This document shows positions 25,565 through 33,884 of a stretch of 64,000 nt of DNA, piece after piece. The translations under genes and the position numbers were made by a program. The stretch spans positions 1,705,561 through 1,769,560 of the forward strand of contig NZ_LT699745.1 in assembly GCF_900155385.1 (NCBI RefSeq). The letters run 5' to 3'. The DNA comes from Vreelandella massiliensis (GTDB lineage: Bacteria > Pseudomonadota > Gammaproteobacteria > Pseudomonadales > Halomonadaceae). Under the pieces are notes generated by a model, which did not search any database, had not been told where the DNA came from, and saw only the letters and a list, made by a program, of their open reading frames with translations. How positions within the stretch are numbered: the first letter of the stretch is position 1; every line of letters begins with the position of its first letter.

Positions 25565-26452
25565 TTAAGCCTCCTTACCGAACAGCCCAGCGGGGCGTAA
25601 CATGAGCACCAGGATCATGACTAAGAAGATCACGGTATTAGCAGCTTCCGGGTAATACACCTTGGTCAGCCCCTCGATAATCCCCATGGCCAAGCCGGTC
25701 ACGATGGCGCCAAAGATGGAGCCCATGCCGCCAATGACCACTACCGCAAACACCACAATCAGAAGACTAGACCCCATGGTCGGGGAAACGGGGTAAAGCG
25801 GTGCGGCAAGCACCCCGGCAAAGGCGGCCAACGCCACGCCGAAACCGTAGGTCAGCGTAATCAATAGCGGCACGTTAACGCCAAACGCCTGCATCAACTG
25901 AGAGTTTTCCGTCCCGGCGCGCAGATACGCCCCCAGACGAGTGCGCTCGATCATAAACCAGGTAAATAGACACATGGCCAAGGCGGCGACCAGCACCCAG
26001 GCACGGTAGGTCGGCAGGAACATAAAGCCTAAGTTCAAGCCGCCTTGCAGCGCTTCAGGCGTGGTATAACGCGCGCCTGATACGCCAAAGAAATTGATCA
26101 GCGTGCCTTCGAAAATGAGTGCCAAACCAAAGGTCAAAAGCAGGCCGTATAAGTGGTCCAAGTGCGCAATCCGACGCAACAGATAACGCTCAAGCAGCAT
26201 GCCAAAGGCGCCCACCACAAGCGGCACTAAAAACAGCGCCAACCAGTAGTTAACACCTAGATACTCAAAGCCCAACAGCGCGGCAAATGCCCCGAGCATG
26301 TACTGCGCCCCGTGGGCAAAGTTAACGATTTTAAGCAGGCCGAAAATTACCGCCAGACCCAAGCTGAGCAGCGCGTAAAAGGCACCGTTTACCAGGCCCA
26401 GCATGAGCTGCCCCATAAACACCGCCAAAGGCACGCCAAATATCATCGTCAT
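25565..26452 (-). CDS. livH: Branched-chain amino acid ABC transporter permease LivH
   Basis: Inner-membrane permease of 295 residues with about 8 helices, partner of LivM. LivH markers are LGLAVIFGLLKIVNFAHGAQYM near residue 30 and RAGTENSQLMQAFGVNV near 180, the cytoplasmic loop contacting LivF/LivG. The ATG at 26452 has GAGGAG 9 nt upstream; ATG two codons later is an alternative. A 90-bp gap with a 12-bp palindrome separates it from the binding-protein gene. Confidence 0.93.
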   Translation of the reverse strand: MTMIFGVPLAVFMGQLMLGLVNGAFYALLSLGLAVIFGLLKIVNFAHGAQYMLGAFAALLGFEYLGVNYWLALFLVPLVVGAFGMLLERYLLRRIAHLDHLYGLLLTFGLALIFEGTLINFFGVSGARYTTPEALQGGLNLGFMFLPTYRAWVLVAALAMCLFTWFMIERTRLGAYLRAGTENSQLMQAFGVNVPLLITLTYGFGVALAAFAGVLAAPLYPVSPTMGSSLLIVVFAVVVIGGMGSIFGAIVTGLAMGIIEGLTKVYYPEAANTVIFLVMILVLMLRPAGLFGKEA

Positions 26453-26542
26453 GTTATGACTCTCCTCGCCGTCAAGCGGAGGGGCATGACCAGCAGGCCA
26501 TACCGCCTCCTTTTTTACTTATCACTGATCAGTGGTGCTGGC

Positions 26543-27766
26543 TTAGTTCTGCACCAGGTCACACTGACTTTCAGACAGCGGACGATAGGCTTCGTCGGCG
26601 GGAATGGTGCTCAGAATCTTGTACAGATCCCACTCACCGGTGGACTCTTCCGGCGTTTTCACCTGGGCGAGATACATATCGTGGACCATGCGACCATCTT
26701 CACGAATCTGGCCGTTACGGGCGAAGAAGTCGTTGATCGGCTCGGCAGCCATCTGCGCACGCACGGTTTCAGGGTCATCGGTACCCGCGGCTTCTACCGA
26801 TTTCAGATAGTGCATGGTGCTGGAGTAAACACCCGCTTGTACCATTGTCGGGCGCTTGCCAACGCGCTCAAAGTAACGATCCGACCACTCACGCGCCTGA
26901 TCATCCATATCCCAGTACCAGCCGGTGGTGAGAAGCAGGTTTTGCGTCGCTTCAAGCCCCAACGCATGGACGTCGTTAAGGAAGATCAGAAGACCCGCGA
27001 GCTGCTGGCCCGACTGCGTCAAGCCGAACTGACTGGCGGTGGTGATCGCGTTAACCGTATCAGAACCGGCATTGGCAAGCCCGACGATATCAGCGCCTGA
27101 GCCCTGTGCTTGCAGAATGTAAGAGGAGAAATCATTGGTCGGGAAGGGATGACGCACGCCTCCCACCACTTCACCGCCGTTCTCTTCCACGACCTTGGTG
27201 ACGTCGGCTTCCAGCGCGTGACCAAAGGCGTAATCGGCGGTGAGCATGAACCAGGTTTCGCCGCCCTGCTCAACAACCGCCTTTGCCGTGCCGTTAGCGA
27301 GCGGATAGGTGTCATAAACGTAGTGGATGTGGTTGGGTGTGCAGTGCTCATTGGTGATGCTTGAGGCCGCTGACCCGGAAATAATCGCCAGGCCATCATT
27401 CTCCTCCACCACTTTGGACACCGCAATCGAGACCGATGAGGCCACCATACCACCGACCATATCGACGTTTTCTTGATCGATCCAGCCGCGCACGGTGTTG
27501 GCACCCACATCGGCGCTGTTGCGGTCATCGGCGCTCATGACTTCGATAGGGACGCCGTTGACGCTGCCCCCGAAGTCTTCAATTGCCATGACCATGGCTT
27601 CCAAGCCGCCTGGGCCGGCAAGATCACGATACGTACCCGACATATCCGCCAGATAGCCAATACGCACTTCATCATTGCTCATCTGCGCTTGCGCGGCGCT
27701 AACGGCAAAGGTGGAAGCGGCAGCCAGCGCGATGCTGGTAGTGAGTGCTTTTTTCATAAAAGTCAT
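26543..27766 (-). CDS. livK: Branched-chain amino acid ABC transporter substrate-binding protein (LivK-like)
   Basis: Periplasmic type I binding protein of 407 residues that delivers substrate to LivHM. The start at 27766 has GGAG 6 nt upstream. The signal peptide is MTFMKKALTTSIALAAASTFAVSAAQA, cleaved after about residue 27. The mature chain starts near DEVRIGYLADMSG, the usual strand-1 motif, and has GMVASSVSIAVSKV and GLANAGSDTVNAITTASQFGL later. Leucine/isoleucine/valine is inferred from the genomic context; related proteins bind amides or aromatic acids. It is longer than E. coli LivK (369). Confidence 0.85.
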   Translation of the reverse strand: MTFMKKALTTSIALAAASTFAVSAAQAQMSNDEVRIGYLADMSGTYRDLAGPGGLEAMVMAIEDFGGSVNGVPIEVMSADDRNSADVGANTVRGWIDQENVDMVGGMVASSVSIAVSKVVEENDGLAIISGSAASSITNEHCTPNHIHYVYDTYPLANGTAKAVVEQGGETWFMLTADYAFGHALEADVTKVVEENGGEVVGGVRHPFPTNDFSSYILQAQGSGADIVGLANAGSDTVNAITTASQFGLTQSGQQLAGLLIFLNDVHALGLEATQNLLLTTGWYWDMDDQAREWSDRYFERVGKRPTMVQAGVYSSTMHYLKSVEAAGTDDPETVRAQMAAEPINDFFARNGQIREDGRMVHDMYLAQVKTPEESTGEWDLYKILSTIPADEAYRPLSESQCDLVQN

Positions 27767-27889
27767 GTTCGTCTCCTACCCCAGAAGGGTATTTGTTGTT
27801 GTATTGCGACGCATCAAGTTGTTATGCCGAGTTGGCACACTCATGCGCTTTTACGAATTAGCTGCGTCGGCAGCTTTCTTACTAAAGCG

Positions 27890-28645
27890 TTACACCCCCA
27901 ACATGGTGTTGAGATGTTCACGCCGTGATGGCAGCTGCGCCGCCGTAATCTCTTCGACAATTTGGCCGTGATCCATCACAAAGTGACGATCGGCCAAAGG
28001 AGCGGCGAAGCGGAAGTTCTGCTCCACCAGCACAATGGTCATACCGCGCTCTTTGAGCATCATCAGCACTTCGCCAAGCTTCTGCACAATGACCGGTGCC
28101 AAGCCTTCGGTAATTTCATCGAGCAGCAGAATGCGCGCCCCGGTGCGCAAGATGCGCGCCATGGCGAGCATTTGCTGCTCACCGCCCGAAAGGCGGGTGC
28201 CCTGGCTTCTGCGCCGCTCATAAAGATTCGGGAACATGGTGTAAATTTCGTCCAACGTCATTCCGTCGGAGCGAACCGTGGGCGGCAACAGCAGGTTTTC
28301 GTGAACGTCAAGGCTGGCAAAAATACCGCGCTCTTCGGGGCAGTAGCCGATACCTAAACGCGGGATGTGGTGTGGCTTCATGCCTAGGGTTTCGTTGCCG
28401 TTGACCATAATCGATCCGGTACGTCGCCCCACCATGTTCATGATGGATTTTAGCGTCGTGCTACGCCCGGAGCCGTTACGCCCTAACAGCGTGACTAGCT
28501 CGCCGCGTTTGACGTCAAAATCCACGCCATGAAGGATGTGCGATTCGCCGTAAAAGGCATGCAGATCCTGGATGCGCAACATCTCCGCGCCCTGCGGCCG
28601 AGTCGCGTCCAGCTGTTCCGGGGTTAGCTGTTCTGCGGTATTCAT
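27890..28645 (-). CDS. livF: Branched-chain amino acid ABC transporter ATPase LivF, Walker A Lys replaced by Arg
   Basis: Cytoplasmic ABC ATPase of 251 residues energising LivHM together with LivG; ends 124 bp before livK and overlaps livG by 4 nt (ATGA). The Walker A reads GRNGSGRST, with Arg (CGT at 28463-28465) where Lys is nearly invariant. The Q-loop region, signature LSGGEQQMLAMARI, Walker B ILLLDEITEGLAP and the switch region VLVEQN are intact. I believe this GSGRST variant occurs in other proteobacterial LivF-like proteins, so it is probably functional rather than decayed, with LivG supplying a canonical site. The extra 20-residue N-terminus is unusual. Confidence 0.9.
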   Translation of the reverse strand: MNTAEQLTPEQLDATRPQGAEMLRIQDLHAFYGESHILHGVDFDVKRGELVTLLGRNGSGRSTTLKSIMNMVGRRTGSIMVNGNETLGMKPHHIPRLGIGYCPEERGIFASLDVHENLLLPPTVRSDGMTLDEIYTMFPNLYERRRSQGTRLSGGEQQMLAMARILRTGARILLLDEITEGLAPVIVQKLGEVLMMLKERGMTIVLVEQNFRFAAPLADRHFVMDHGQIVEEITAAQLPSRREHLNTMLGV

Positions 28646-29448
28646 GCTTGCGCTTCCTCTTCCTCGGCCTCTTCGCTCCCCATATACGCTTCACGCACCA
28701 AGGGGTTACTTGAGACGCTCTCGTAGTCGCCCTCCGCCAGCACCGACCCACGCGCCAGCACGGTAATGCGATCACACAGGCGACTGACCACGCTCAAGTT
28801 GTGCTCAACCATCAACACGGTGCGCCCTTTGGAGACACGCCGGATCAACTCCACAATGCGGTCGACGTCTTCCGCGCCCATGCCTTGGGTTGGCTCGTCA
28901 AGCAGCATCATCTTGGGCTCAAGTGCCAGGGTGGTCGCCACTTCGAGCGCCCGCTTGCGCCCATAAGGCATTTCGACGGTTAGCGTATCGGCATATTCCG
29001 CCAGCCCGACTTCGTCTAGCAGCTCCATCGCCCGCTCATTGAGGTGATCAAGCGATTTTTCCGACTTCCAGAAATGGAACGAGGTGCCCAACTCTCGCTG
29101 CAGCGCGACGCGCACGTTTTCAAGCGCCGTCATGTGGGCAAATACCGCTGAAATTTGAAAGGAACGCACCAACCCCATCCGCGCAATCTGGTTAGATTTC
29201 ATGCTGGTAATGGGTTTGCCGCGATAAAGAATCTCACCGCGTGTGGGCGGTAAAAATTTAGTGAGCAGGTTAAACACCGTGGTCTTGCCCGCGCCATTCG
29301 GGCCGATCAGGGCATGAATGTGCCCTTCCTGCACCTGAAGATTGACGTCGTCGACCGCAGTGAAGCCACGGAACTCTTTGGTTAGCCCCCGGGTTTCAAG
29401 GGCAAAGTTTCCACTGGCAGCTGTCTCACGAGCTTCGTCTGCACTCAT
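28642..29448 (-). CDS. livG: Branched-chain amino acid ABC transporter ATPase LivG
   Basis: First gene of the liv operon; cytoplasmic ABC ATPase of 268 residues. Walker A GPNGAGKTT is canonical. The LivG-specific region MGLVRSFQISAVFAHMTALENV (Q-loop side) and the insertion with LGTSFHFWKSEKSLDHL follow. Walker B is MMLLDEPTQGMG with VLMVEHN as the His switch. The signature motif is degenerate (MPYGRKRALEVATTLA), as is usual for LivG. The C-terminus is an acidic tail (EEAEEEEAQA). AGAGG precedes the ATG; a LiuR-like box lies 77 bp upstream. Confidence 0.94.
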   Translation of the reverse strand: MSADEARETAASGNFALETRGLTKEFRGFTAVDDVNLQVQEGHIHALIGPNGAGKTTVFNLLTKFLPPTRGEILYRGKPITSMKSNQIARMGLVRSFQISAVFAHMTALENVRVALQRELGTSFHFWKSEKSLDHLNERAMELLDEVGLAEYADTLTVEMPYGRKRALEVATTLALEPKMMLLDEPTQGMGAEDVDRIVELIRRVSKGRTVLMVEHNLSVVSRLCDRITVLARGSVLAEGDYESVSSNPLVREAYMGSEEAEEEEAQA

Positions 29449-29523
29449 AAAGTAACAAGCCTCTTTGTTGTTATTGTGCTGACTTTCACCGAACCGAAAG
29501 AAATTCGCTTGCCGGCGCTCAAG

Positions 29524-29541
29524 CCTTACCTGAACGTAAGG
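29524..29541. promoter_or_regulatory. LiuR-like operator upstream of livG
   Basis: CCTTAC and GTAAGG form a perfect inverted repeat with a 6-bp centre (CTGAAC). Aligned to the liuR box it keeps TTAC and AACGT, about 11 of 17 positions. It is weaker than the other two boxes but correctly placed 76 bp before livG. Confidence 0.42.
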
Positions 29542-29691
29542 TGTAGGTGCAAACTAGCAACGCTTAAGGGGTTGTGACAATTACAACTTTGGTATACGCA
29601 ACCTCCTATACAGCTCCAAAAAATGCACTAATTTTATAAAAAACAGAAACTTAACTATTTTCAACGCAATCAAATATCGCACCATTAGCAC

Positions 29692-29708
29692 TTTACGTTA
29701 ACGTGAAC
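29692..29708. promoter_or_regulatory. LiuR operator upstream of liuR
   Basis: TTTACGTTAACGTGAAC is a near-perfect palindrome centred on ACGTTAACGT and lies 62 bp before the liuR start. This is where a MerR-type autoregulated operator is expected, and it matches the recalled proteobacterial LiuR motif. Confidence 0.72.
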
Positions 29709-29770
29709 TTGTTTTAGCCTCAGTGACAATGTTCCATAGGGACACTTCCCCTATTGCGAGAAACAACATT

Positions 29771-30235
29771 ATGAGTAAAACCTACTCCATTAGCGAGCTG
29801 GCCAATGAGTTTGATGTCACCACTCGCAGCATCCGTTTTTACGAAGATCAAGAACTTCTTCATCCCTCGCGGCGTGGCCAAACGCGCGTCTACAGCAGCA
29901 AGGACCGAGTGCGCCTCAAACTGACGCTGCGCGGCAAGCGGTTAGGTTTTTCTCTGGCGGAGATCCGCGAGCTGTTTGAGCTTTGGGATGAAACCCGCAG
30001 CGGCAGCGAAAAGCAGCTGCATCTGATGCTAAGCAAAATCTCTGAACGCCGCGCGGCGTTGGAGCAGCAGATGAAAGACATCACCATGGTGCAGCTAGAG
30101 CTAGAGAGCGCTGAGATTCGCTGTCGCCAGGCGCTAGAAGAACTGCATCAAAAATTAGAAGAAGAAGAGCGCTCGGCGGATAGCCGCAAAACAGCCAATC
30201 CTAAAGGCGCATCAACCTCCGCGACCATGCATTAA
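29771..30235 (+). CDS. liuR: MerR-family regulator of branched-chain amino acid catabolism (LiuR)
   Basis: Transcription factor of 154 residues. The start MSKTYSISELA at 29771 matches the family N-terminus; a GTG at 29723 would add 16 unlikely residues. The MerR winged helix is at residues 4-70 (YSISELANEFDVTTRSIRFYEDQELL ... RGQTRVYSSKDRVRLKL). The coiled-coil dimerisation helix is at about 80-130. No metal-binding cysteines occur in the C-terminus, fitting a metabolite-sensing MerR. It leads the liu operon, 29 bp before liuA, and probably senses a leucine pathway acyl-CoA. Confidence 0.9.
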   Translation: MSKTYSISELANEFDVTTRSIRFYEDQELLHPSRRGQTRVYSSKDRVRLKLTLRGKRLGFSLAEIRELFELWDETRSGSEKQLHLMLSKISERRAALEQQMKDITMVQLELESAEIRCRQALEELHQKLEEEERSADSRKTANPKGASTSATMH

Positions 30236-30264
30236 CGCTACCAACCAAGCAAAGGTGATTGACC

Positions 30265-31434
30265 ATGTTTACCCACTACTCTGAACTCGATTTTGGCCTT
30301 GACGACGAACTCAATATGCTGCGTGAGCAGGTCAACGCCTTTGCTCGCGACGAGATCGCCCCGCGCGCCGCTGAAATCGACGAAAAAAACGAATTCCCCA
30401 ACGATCTGTGGCAGAAGTTTGGCGATATGGGCCTTTTAGGCATTACCGTCTCGGAAGAGGACGGCGGTAGCGGCATGGGCTATCTCGCCCACTGCATTGC
30501 CATGGAAGAGATTTCACGGGCCAGCGCCTCGGTGGCGCTCTCCTATGGCGCCCACTCTAACCTGTGCGTCAACCAGCTTAAGATCAACGCCTCAGCCTCC
30601 CAGAAAGCCAAGTATCTCCCCAAACTGATTAGCGGCGAGCACGTAGGGGCGCTGGCGATGTCGGAGCCGGGTGCAGGGTCCGATGTCGTCTCCATGCAGC
30701 TACGGGCGCGCAAAGAGGGTGATAAGTACATCCTCAACGGTAATAAAATGTGGATCACCAACGGCCCCGACGCCGATGTGCTCGTGGTCTACGCCAAAAC
30801 CGACCCGGACGCCGGCTCAAAAGGCATCACCGCTTTCATTATCGAAAAGGGCATGCCGGGCTTCTCCACCGCGCAAAAGCTAGACAAGCTGGGCATGCGC
30901 GGCTCCAACACCTGTGAGCTGGTATTCCAGGATTGCGAAGTCCCCGAGGAAAACGTACTAGGCGACATCGGTAAAGGCGTGCGCGTCTTGATGAGCGGCT
31001 TGGACTACGAGCGCACCGTTCTCGCCGCCGGCCCCATCGGCATCATGCAGGCCGCCATGGATGTGGTGGTGCCCTATATCCATGAGCGCAAGCAGTTCAA
31101 CCAGTCGATCGGCGAATTCCAACTGGTGCAGGGCAAAATCGCCGATATGTACACCACCATGAACGCCTGTCGCGCCTACCTCTACGCCGTCGCCAGCGCC
31201 TGCGATAAAGGCCAAACGTCGCGTAAGGACGCCGCCGGTGTGATCCTTTACTGCGCGGAAAAAGCCACCCAAGTGGCACTCGATGCCATTCAGCTACTCG
31301 GTGGCAACGGCTACATCAATGAGTACCCCACCGGGCGCTTGCTGCGCGACGCCAAACTGTATGAGATCGGCGCCGGCACCAGTGAGATTCGTCGCATGCT
31401 GATTGGTCGCGAACTCTTCAACGAGTCGAAATAA
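30265..31434 (+). CDS. liuA: Isovaleryl-CoA dehydrogenase
   Basis: FAD enzyme oxidising isovaleryl-CoA to 3-methylcrotonyl-CoA in leucine breakdown. The start at 30265 has AAAGGTG 7 nt upstream; length 389. The FAD region is [16 protein letters not shown]. The catalytic Glu is at residue 249 in [10 protein letters not shown], the position specific to isovaleryl-CoA dehydrogenases. The usual C-terminal catalytic position is Ala ([10 protein letters not shown]), confirming the assignment against the related enzyme at 23198. The C-terminal [13 protein letters not shown] is conserved. Second gene of the liu operon, 10 bp before liuB. Confidence 0.96.
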   Translation: MFTHYSELDFGLDDELNMLREQVNAFARDEIAPRAAEIDEKNEFPNDLWQKFGDMGLLGITVSEEDGGSGMGYLAHCIAMEEISRASASVALSYGAHSNLCVNQLKINASASQKAKYLPKLISGEHVGALAMSEPGAGSDVVSMQLRARKEGDKYILNGNKMWITNGPDADVLVVYAKTDPDAGSKGITAFIIEKGMPGFSTAQKLDKLGMRGSNTCELVFQDCEVPEENVLGDIGKGVRVLMSGLDYERTVLAAGPIGIMQAAMDVVVPYIHERKQFNQSIGEFQLVQGKIADMYTTMNACRAYLYAVASACDKGQTSRKDAAGVILYCAEKATQVALDAIQLLGGNGYINEYPTGRLLRDAKLYEIGAGTSEIRRMLIGRELFNESK

Positions 31435-31444
31435 GGAGTTCGCC

Positions 31445-33052
31445 ATGAGTACGCTAACCACGCAGATCAACCCGCGCAGCGACGCCTTCCAGGCCAACGA
31501 AGCCGCCATGCGCGCCGAGGTGATGAAGCTCCGCGAGCTCACCGCCGCCATCAACCAGGGCGGCGGCGAAAAGGCTCGCGCCCGCCACGAATCGCGCGGC
31601 AAGCTGTTTGTCCGCGACCGCATCGACCACCTGATCGACGAAGGCTCCCCGTTTCTTGAGTTTTCCGCGCTGGCCGCGCACAACGTTTACGAAACCGAGG
31701 TCCCCGCGGCGGGGGTGGTCACGGGGATCGGCCGCGTCAGTGGCGTTGAGTGCGTGATCGTTGCCAACGACGCCACCGTCAAGGGCGGCACCTACTTCCC
31801 GATGACGGTAAAAAAACATATCCGCGCCCAGGAGATCGCCCGCAAGCACCGTTTACCGTGTATCTATCTGGTCGACTCCGGCGGCGCCTTTTTGCCCCGT
31901 CAGGACGAAGTTTTCCCGGACCGCGATCACTTCGGGCGCATCTTCTATAACCAGGCCACCCTGTCCGCCGAAGGCATTCCGCAAATCGCGGTGGTCATGG
32001 GCTCCTGCACCGCCGGCGGTGCCTACGTGCCGGCCATGGCCGATGAATCCATCATCGTCAAGGAGCAGGGCACGATTTTCCTCGGCGGCCCGCCATTGGT
32101 GAAAGCCGCCACCGGCGAGTCCATCAGCGCCGAAGACCTCGGCGGCGCGGATGTGCACGCCAAGCTTAGCGGCGTGGCGGACCACTACGCCGAAAACGAC
32201 GCCCACGCCCTGCAGCTGGCGCGTGCTTGCGTCTCACGGCTGAATTGGCAAAAGCGCGGCGAACTCAAGATGCAGCCGCCCAAGCCACCCAAGCTCGACC
32301 CCAGTGAGCTCTACGGCATCGTCGGCACCGACCTGAAAAAGCCCTATGACGTGCGTGAAGTCATCGCCCGCACGGTCGACGACTCCGATTTTGACGAATT
32401 CAAGCGCTACTACGGCGACACGCTAGTGACCGGCTTTGCCCATATTCATGGCTACCCGGTGGGTATCGTCGCCAACAACGGCGTGCTCTTCTCGGAATCG
32501 GCGGTCAAAGGCGCGCACTTTATTGAGCTCTGCGCCCAGCGCCAGATTCCGCTGATCTTTTTGCAGAACATCACCGGCTTCATGGTCGGCTCCAAGTACG
32601 AGCACGAGGGTATCGCCAAGCACGGCGCCAAGCTTGTCACCGCCGTCGCCTGCGCCAAAGTGCCCAAGTTCACCGTACTCATCGGCGGCAGCTTCGGCGC
32701 CGGCAACTACGGCATGTGCGGCCGCGCCTATGACCCCAACCTGCTCTTTATGTGGCCCAACGCGCGTATTTCCGTGATGGGCGGTGAGCAAGCTGCCGGC
32801 GTCCTCGCGCAGGTCAAGCGCGAGCAGATCGAACGCGAAGGCCGCGAGTGGACCCAAGCCGAGGAAGAGGCGTTCAAACAGCCGACGCGCGAGCAGTACG
32901 AGCACCAGGGCCATCCCTATTATGCCAGCGCTCGCCTCTGGGATGACGGCGTGATCGACCCAGCCCAAACTCGCGATGTATTGGGGCTTTCGCTTGCCGC
33001 CGCGATGAATGCCGAAATTGAAGAGACACGCTTCGGCGTGTTCCGGATGTAA
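31445..33052 (+). CDS. liuB: Methylcrotonyl-CoA carboxylase, carboxyltransferase (beta) subunit
   Basis: Transfers carboxyl from carboxybiotin on LiuD to 3-methylcrotonyl-CoA. The ATG at 31445 follows AAGGAG by 6 nt; 535 residues, standard for MCC-beta. Two crotonase-like halves are visible: the N-terminal one with [20 protein letters not shown] and [17 protein letters not shown], the C-terminal one with [37 protein letters not shown] and [16 protein letters not shown]. These are oxyanion-hole Gly/Ala stretches. It forms the LiuBD holoenzyme. Confidence 0.97.
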   Translation: MSTLTTQINPRSDAFQANEAAMRAEVMKLRELTAAINQGGGEKARARHESRGKLFVRDRIDHLIDEGSPFLEFSALAAHNVYETEVPAAGVVTGIGRVSGVECVIVANDATVKGGTYFPMTVKKHIRAQEIARKHRLPCIYLVDSGGAFLPRQDEVFPDRDHFGRIFYNQATLSAEGIPQIAVVMGSCTAGGAYVPAMADESIIVKEQGTIFLGGPPLVKAATGESISAEDLGGADVHAKLSGVADHYAENDAHALQLARACVSRLNWQKRGELKMQPPKPPKLDPSELYGIVGTDLKKPYDVREVIARTVDDSDFDEFKRYYGDTLVTGFAHIHGYPVGIVANNGVLFSESAVKGAHFIELCAQRQIPLIFLQNITGFMVGSKYEHEGIAKHGAKLVTAVACAKVPKFTVLIGGSFGAGNYGMCGRAYDPNLLFMWPNARISVMGGEQAAGVLAQVKREQIEREGREWTQAEEEAFKQPTREQYEHQGHPYYASARLWDDGVIDPAQTRDVLGLSLAAAMNAEIEETRFGVFRM

Positions 33053-33062
33053 GGAGCAAACC

Positions 33063-33884
33063 ATGGCTTTCTCATCTCTTGGCATCGATGCCAACGGCGT
33101 TGCCTGGCTGACGCTCAACCGCCCGGATGTCCACAACGCCTTCGACGATCACTTGATTGCCGAACTGAACGCCCACCTTGATGAGCTGCATACCCTGGCA
33201 CAGCAAGGTGAAGTGCGCGCGGTGGTACTGGGTTCGGAGGGCAAGAGCTTCTCGGCCGGGGCGGACCTTAACTGGATGAAGCGCATGGTCGATTACGACC
33301 TCGACGATAACCTCGCCGATTCGCGCAAGCTCGCAAAGCTCATGCATGGGCTTGATAGCCTGCCCTGCCCTAGCGTCTGCCGCGTTCAGGGCGCGGCCTT
33401 TGGTGGCGCGGTGGGCCTGGCGGCGTGTTGCGATGTGGTAATCGCCTCCGAAAAGGCCAAGTTCTGCCTCTCGGAGGTCAAAATCGGCCTTTCACCCGCC
33501 GTTATCAGCCCTTACGTTCAGCGCGCCCTCGGCGAGCGCCAAATGCGCCGCTACGCGTTGACCGCCGAGGTCATGGATGCCACGACCGCGCTCAACCTCG
33601 GCCTTGCGCACCAAGTCGTCGCCGCGGAGGAGTTCGACGCTGCCGTCGACGCCATGCTGACAACGCTGCTCGCCGGCTCCCCACAAGCCCAGCGCGCGAC
33701 CAAGGCCTTGCTAGCGAGCGTGGCAAAGGAACCGGATTCCGAGGCGACCCGTGAGCACACCTGCCAAGTCATTGCGCGCCTGCGGGTAAGCGATGAGGGT
33801 CAGGAGGGTCTTGCCAGCTTCTTCGACAAACGCCGCCCGGCCTGGGTTGAACATCACAATAACGCCACGGAGCCCCGTTCATGA
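33063..33884 (+). CDS. liuC: Methylglutaconyl-CoA hydratase
   Basis: Crotonase-fold hydratase converting 3-methylglutaconyl-CoA to HMG-CoA. The start at 33063 has AAGGAG 6 nt upstream; 273 residues. Oxyanion-hole motifs SFSAGADLNWMKRM and QGAAFGGAVGLAACCDVVIA are typical, followed by FCLSEVKIGLSPAVISPYV. It overlaps liuD by 4 nt (ATGA), implying coupled translation. Context distinguishes it from other enoyl-CoA hydratases. Confidence 0.95.
   Translation: MAFSSLGIDANGVAWLTLNRPDVHNAFDDHLIAELNAHLDELHTLAQQGEVRAVVLGSEGKSFSAGADLNWMKRMVDYDLDDNLADSRKLAKLMHGLDSLPCPSVCRVQGAAFGGAVGLAACCDVVIASEKAKFCLSEVKIGLSPAVISPYVQRALGERQMRRYALTAEVMDATTALNLGLAHQVVAAEEFDAAVDAMLTTLLAGSPQAQRATKALLASVAKEPDSEATREHTCQVIARLRVSDEGQEGLASFFDKRRPAWVEHHNNATEPRS

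Larger units (their letters stand above)
29449..29770. promoter_or_regulatory. Divergent control region between livG and liuR
   Basis: A gene-free stretch of 322 bp between oppositely directed livG and liuR. It is markedly AT-rich around 29580-29690 and contains two LiuR-like boxes, one near each gene. No other gene or RNA is visible. Two boxes about 150 bp apart would allow separate or cooperative control of both directions. Confidence 0.6.

Noticed and set aside
26523..26534. 12-bp palindrome CACTGATCAGTG between livK and livH
   Set aside because: It has no loop or T-run and no match to the LiuR boxes; short palindromes like this can arise by chance.
28463..28465. LivF as a pseudogene because of the Walker A change
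   Set aside because: The frame is intact, all other motifs are conserved, and the Arg variant appears to exist in related transporters.
32423..33136. 237-codon minus-strand open frame over liuB/liuC
   Set aside because: Shadow of the conserved liuB gene; it spans a gene junction and has no family features.
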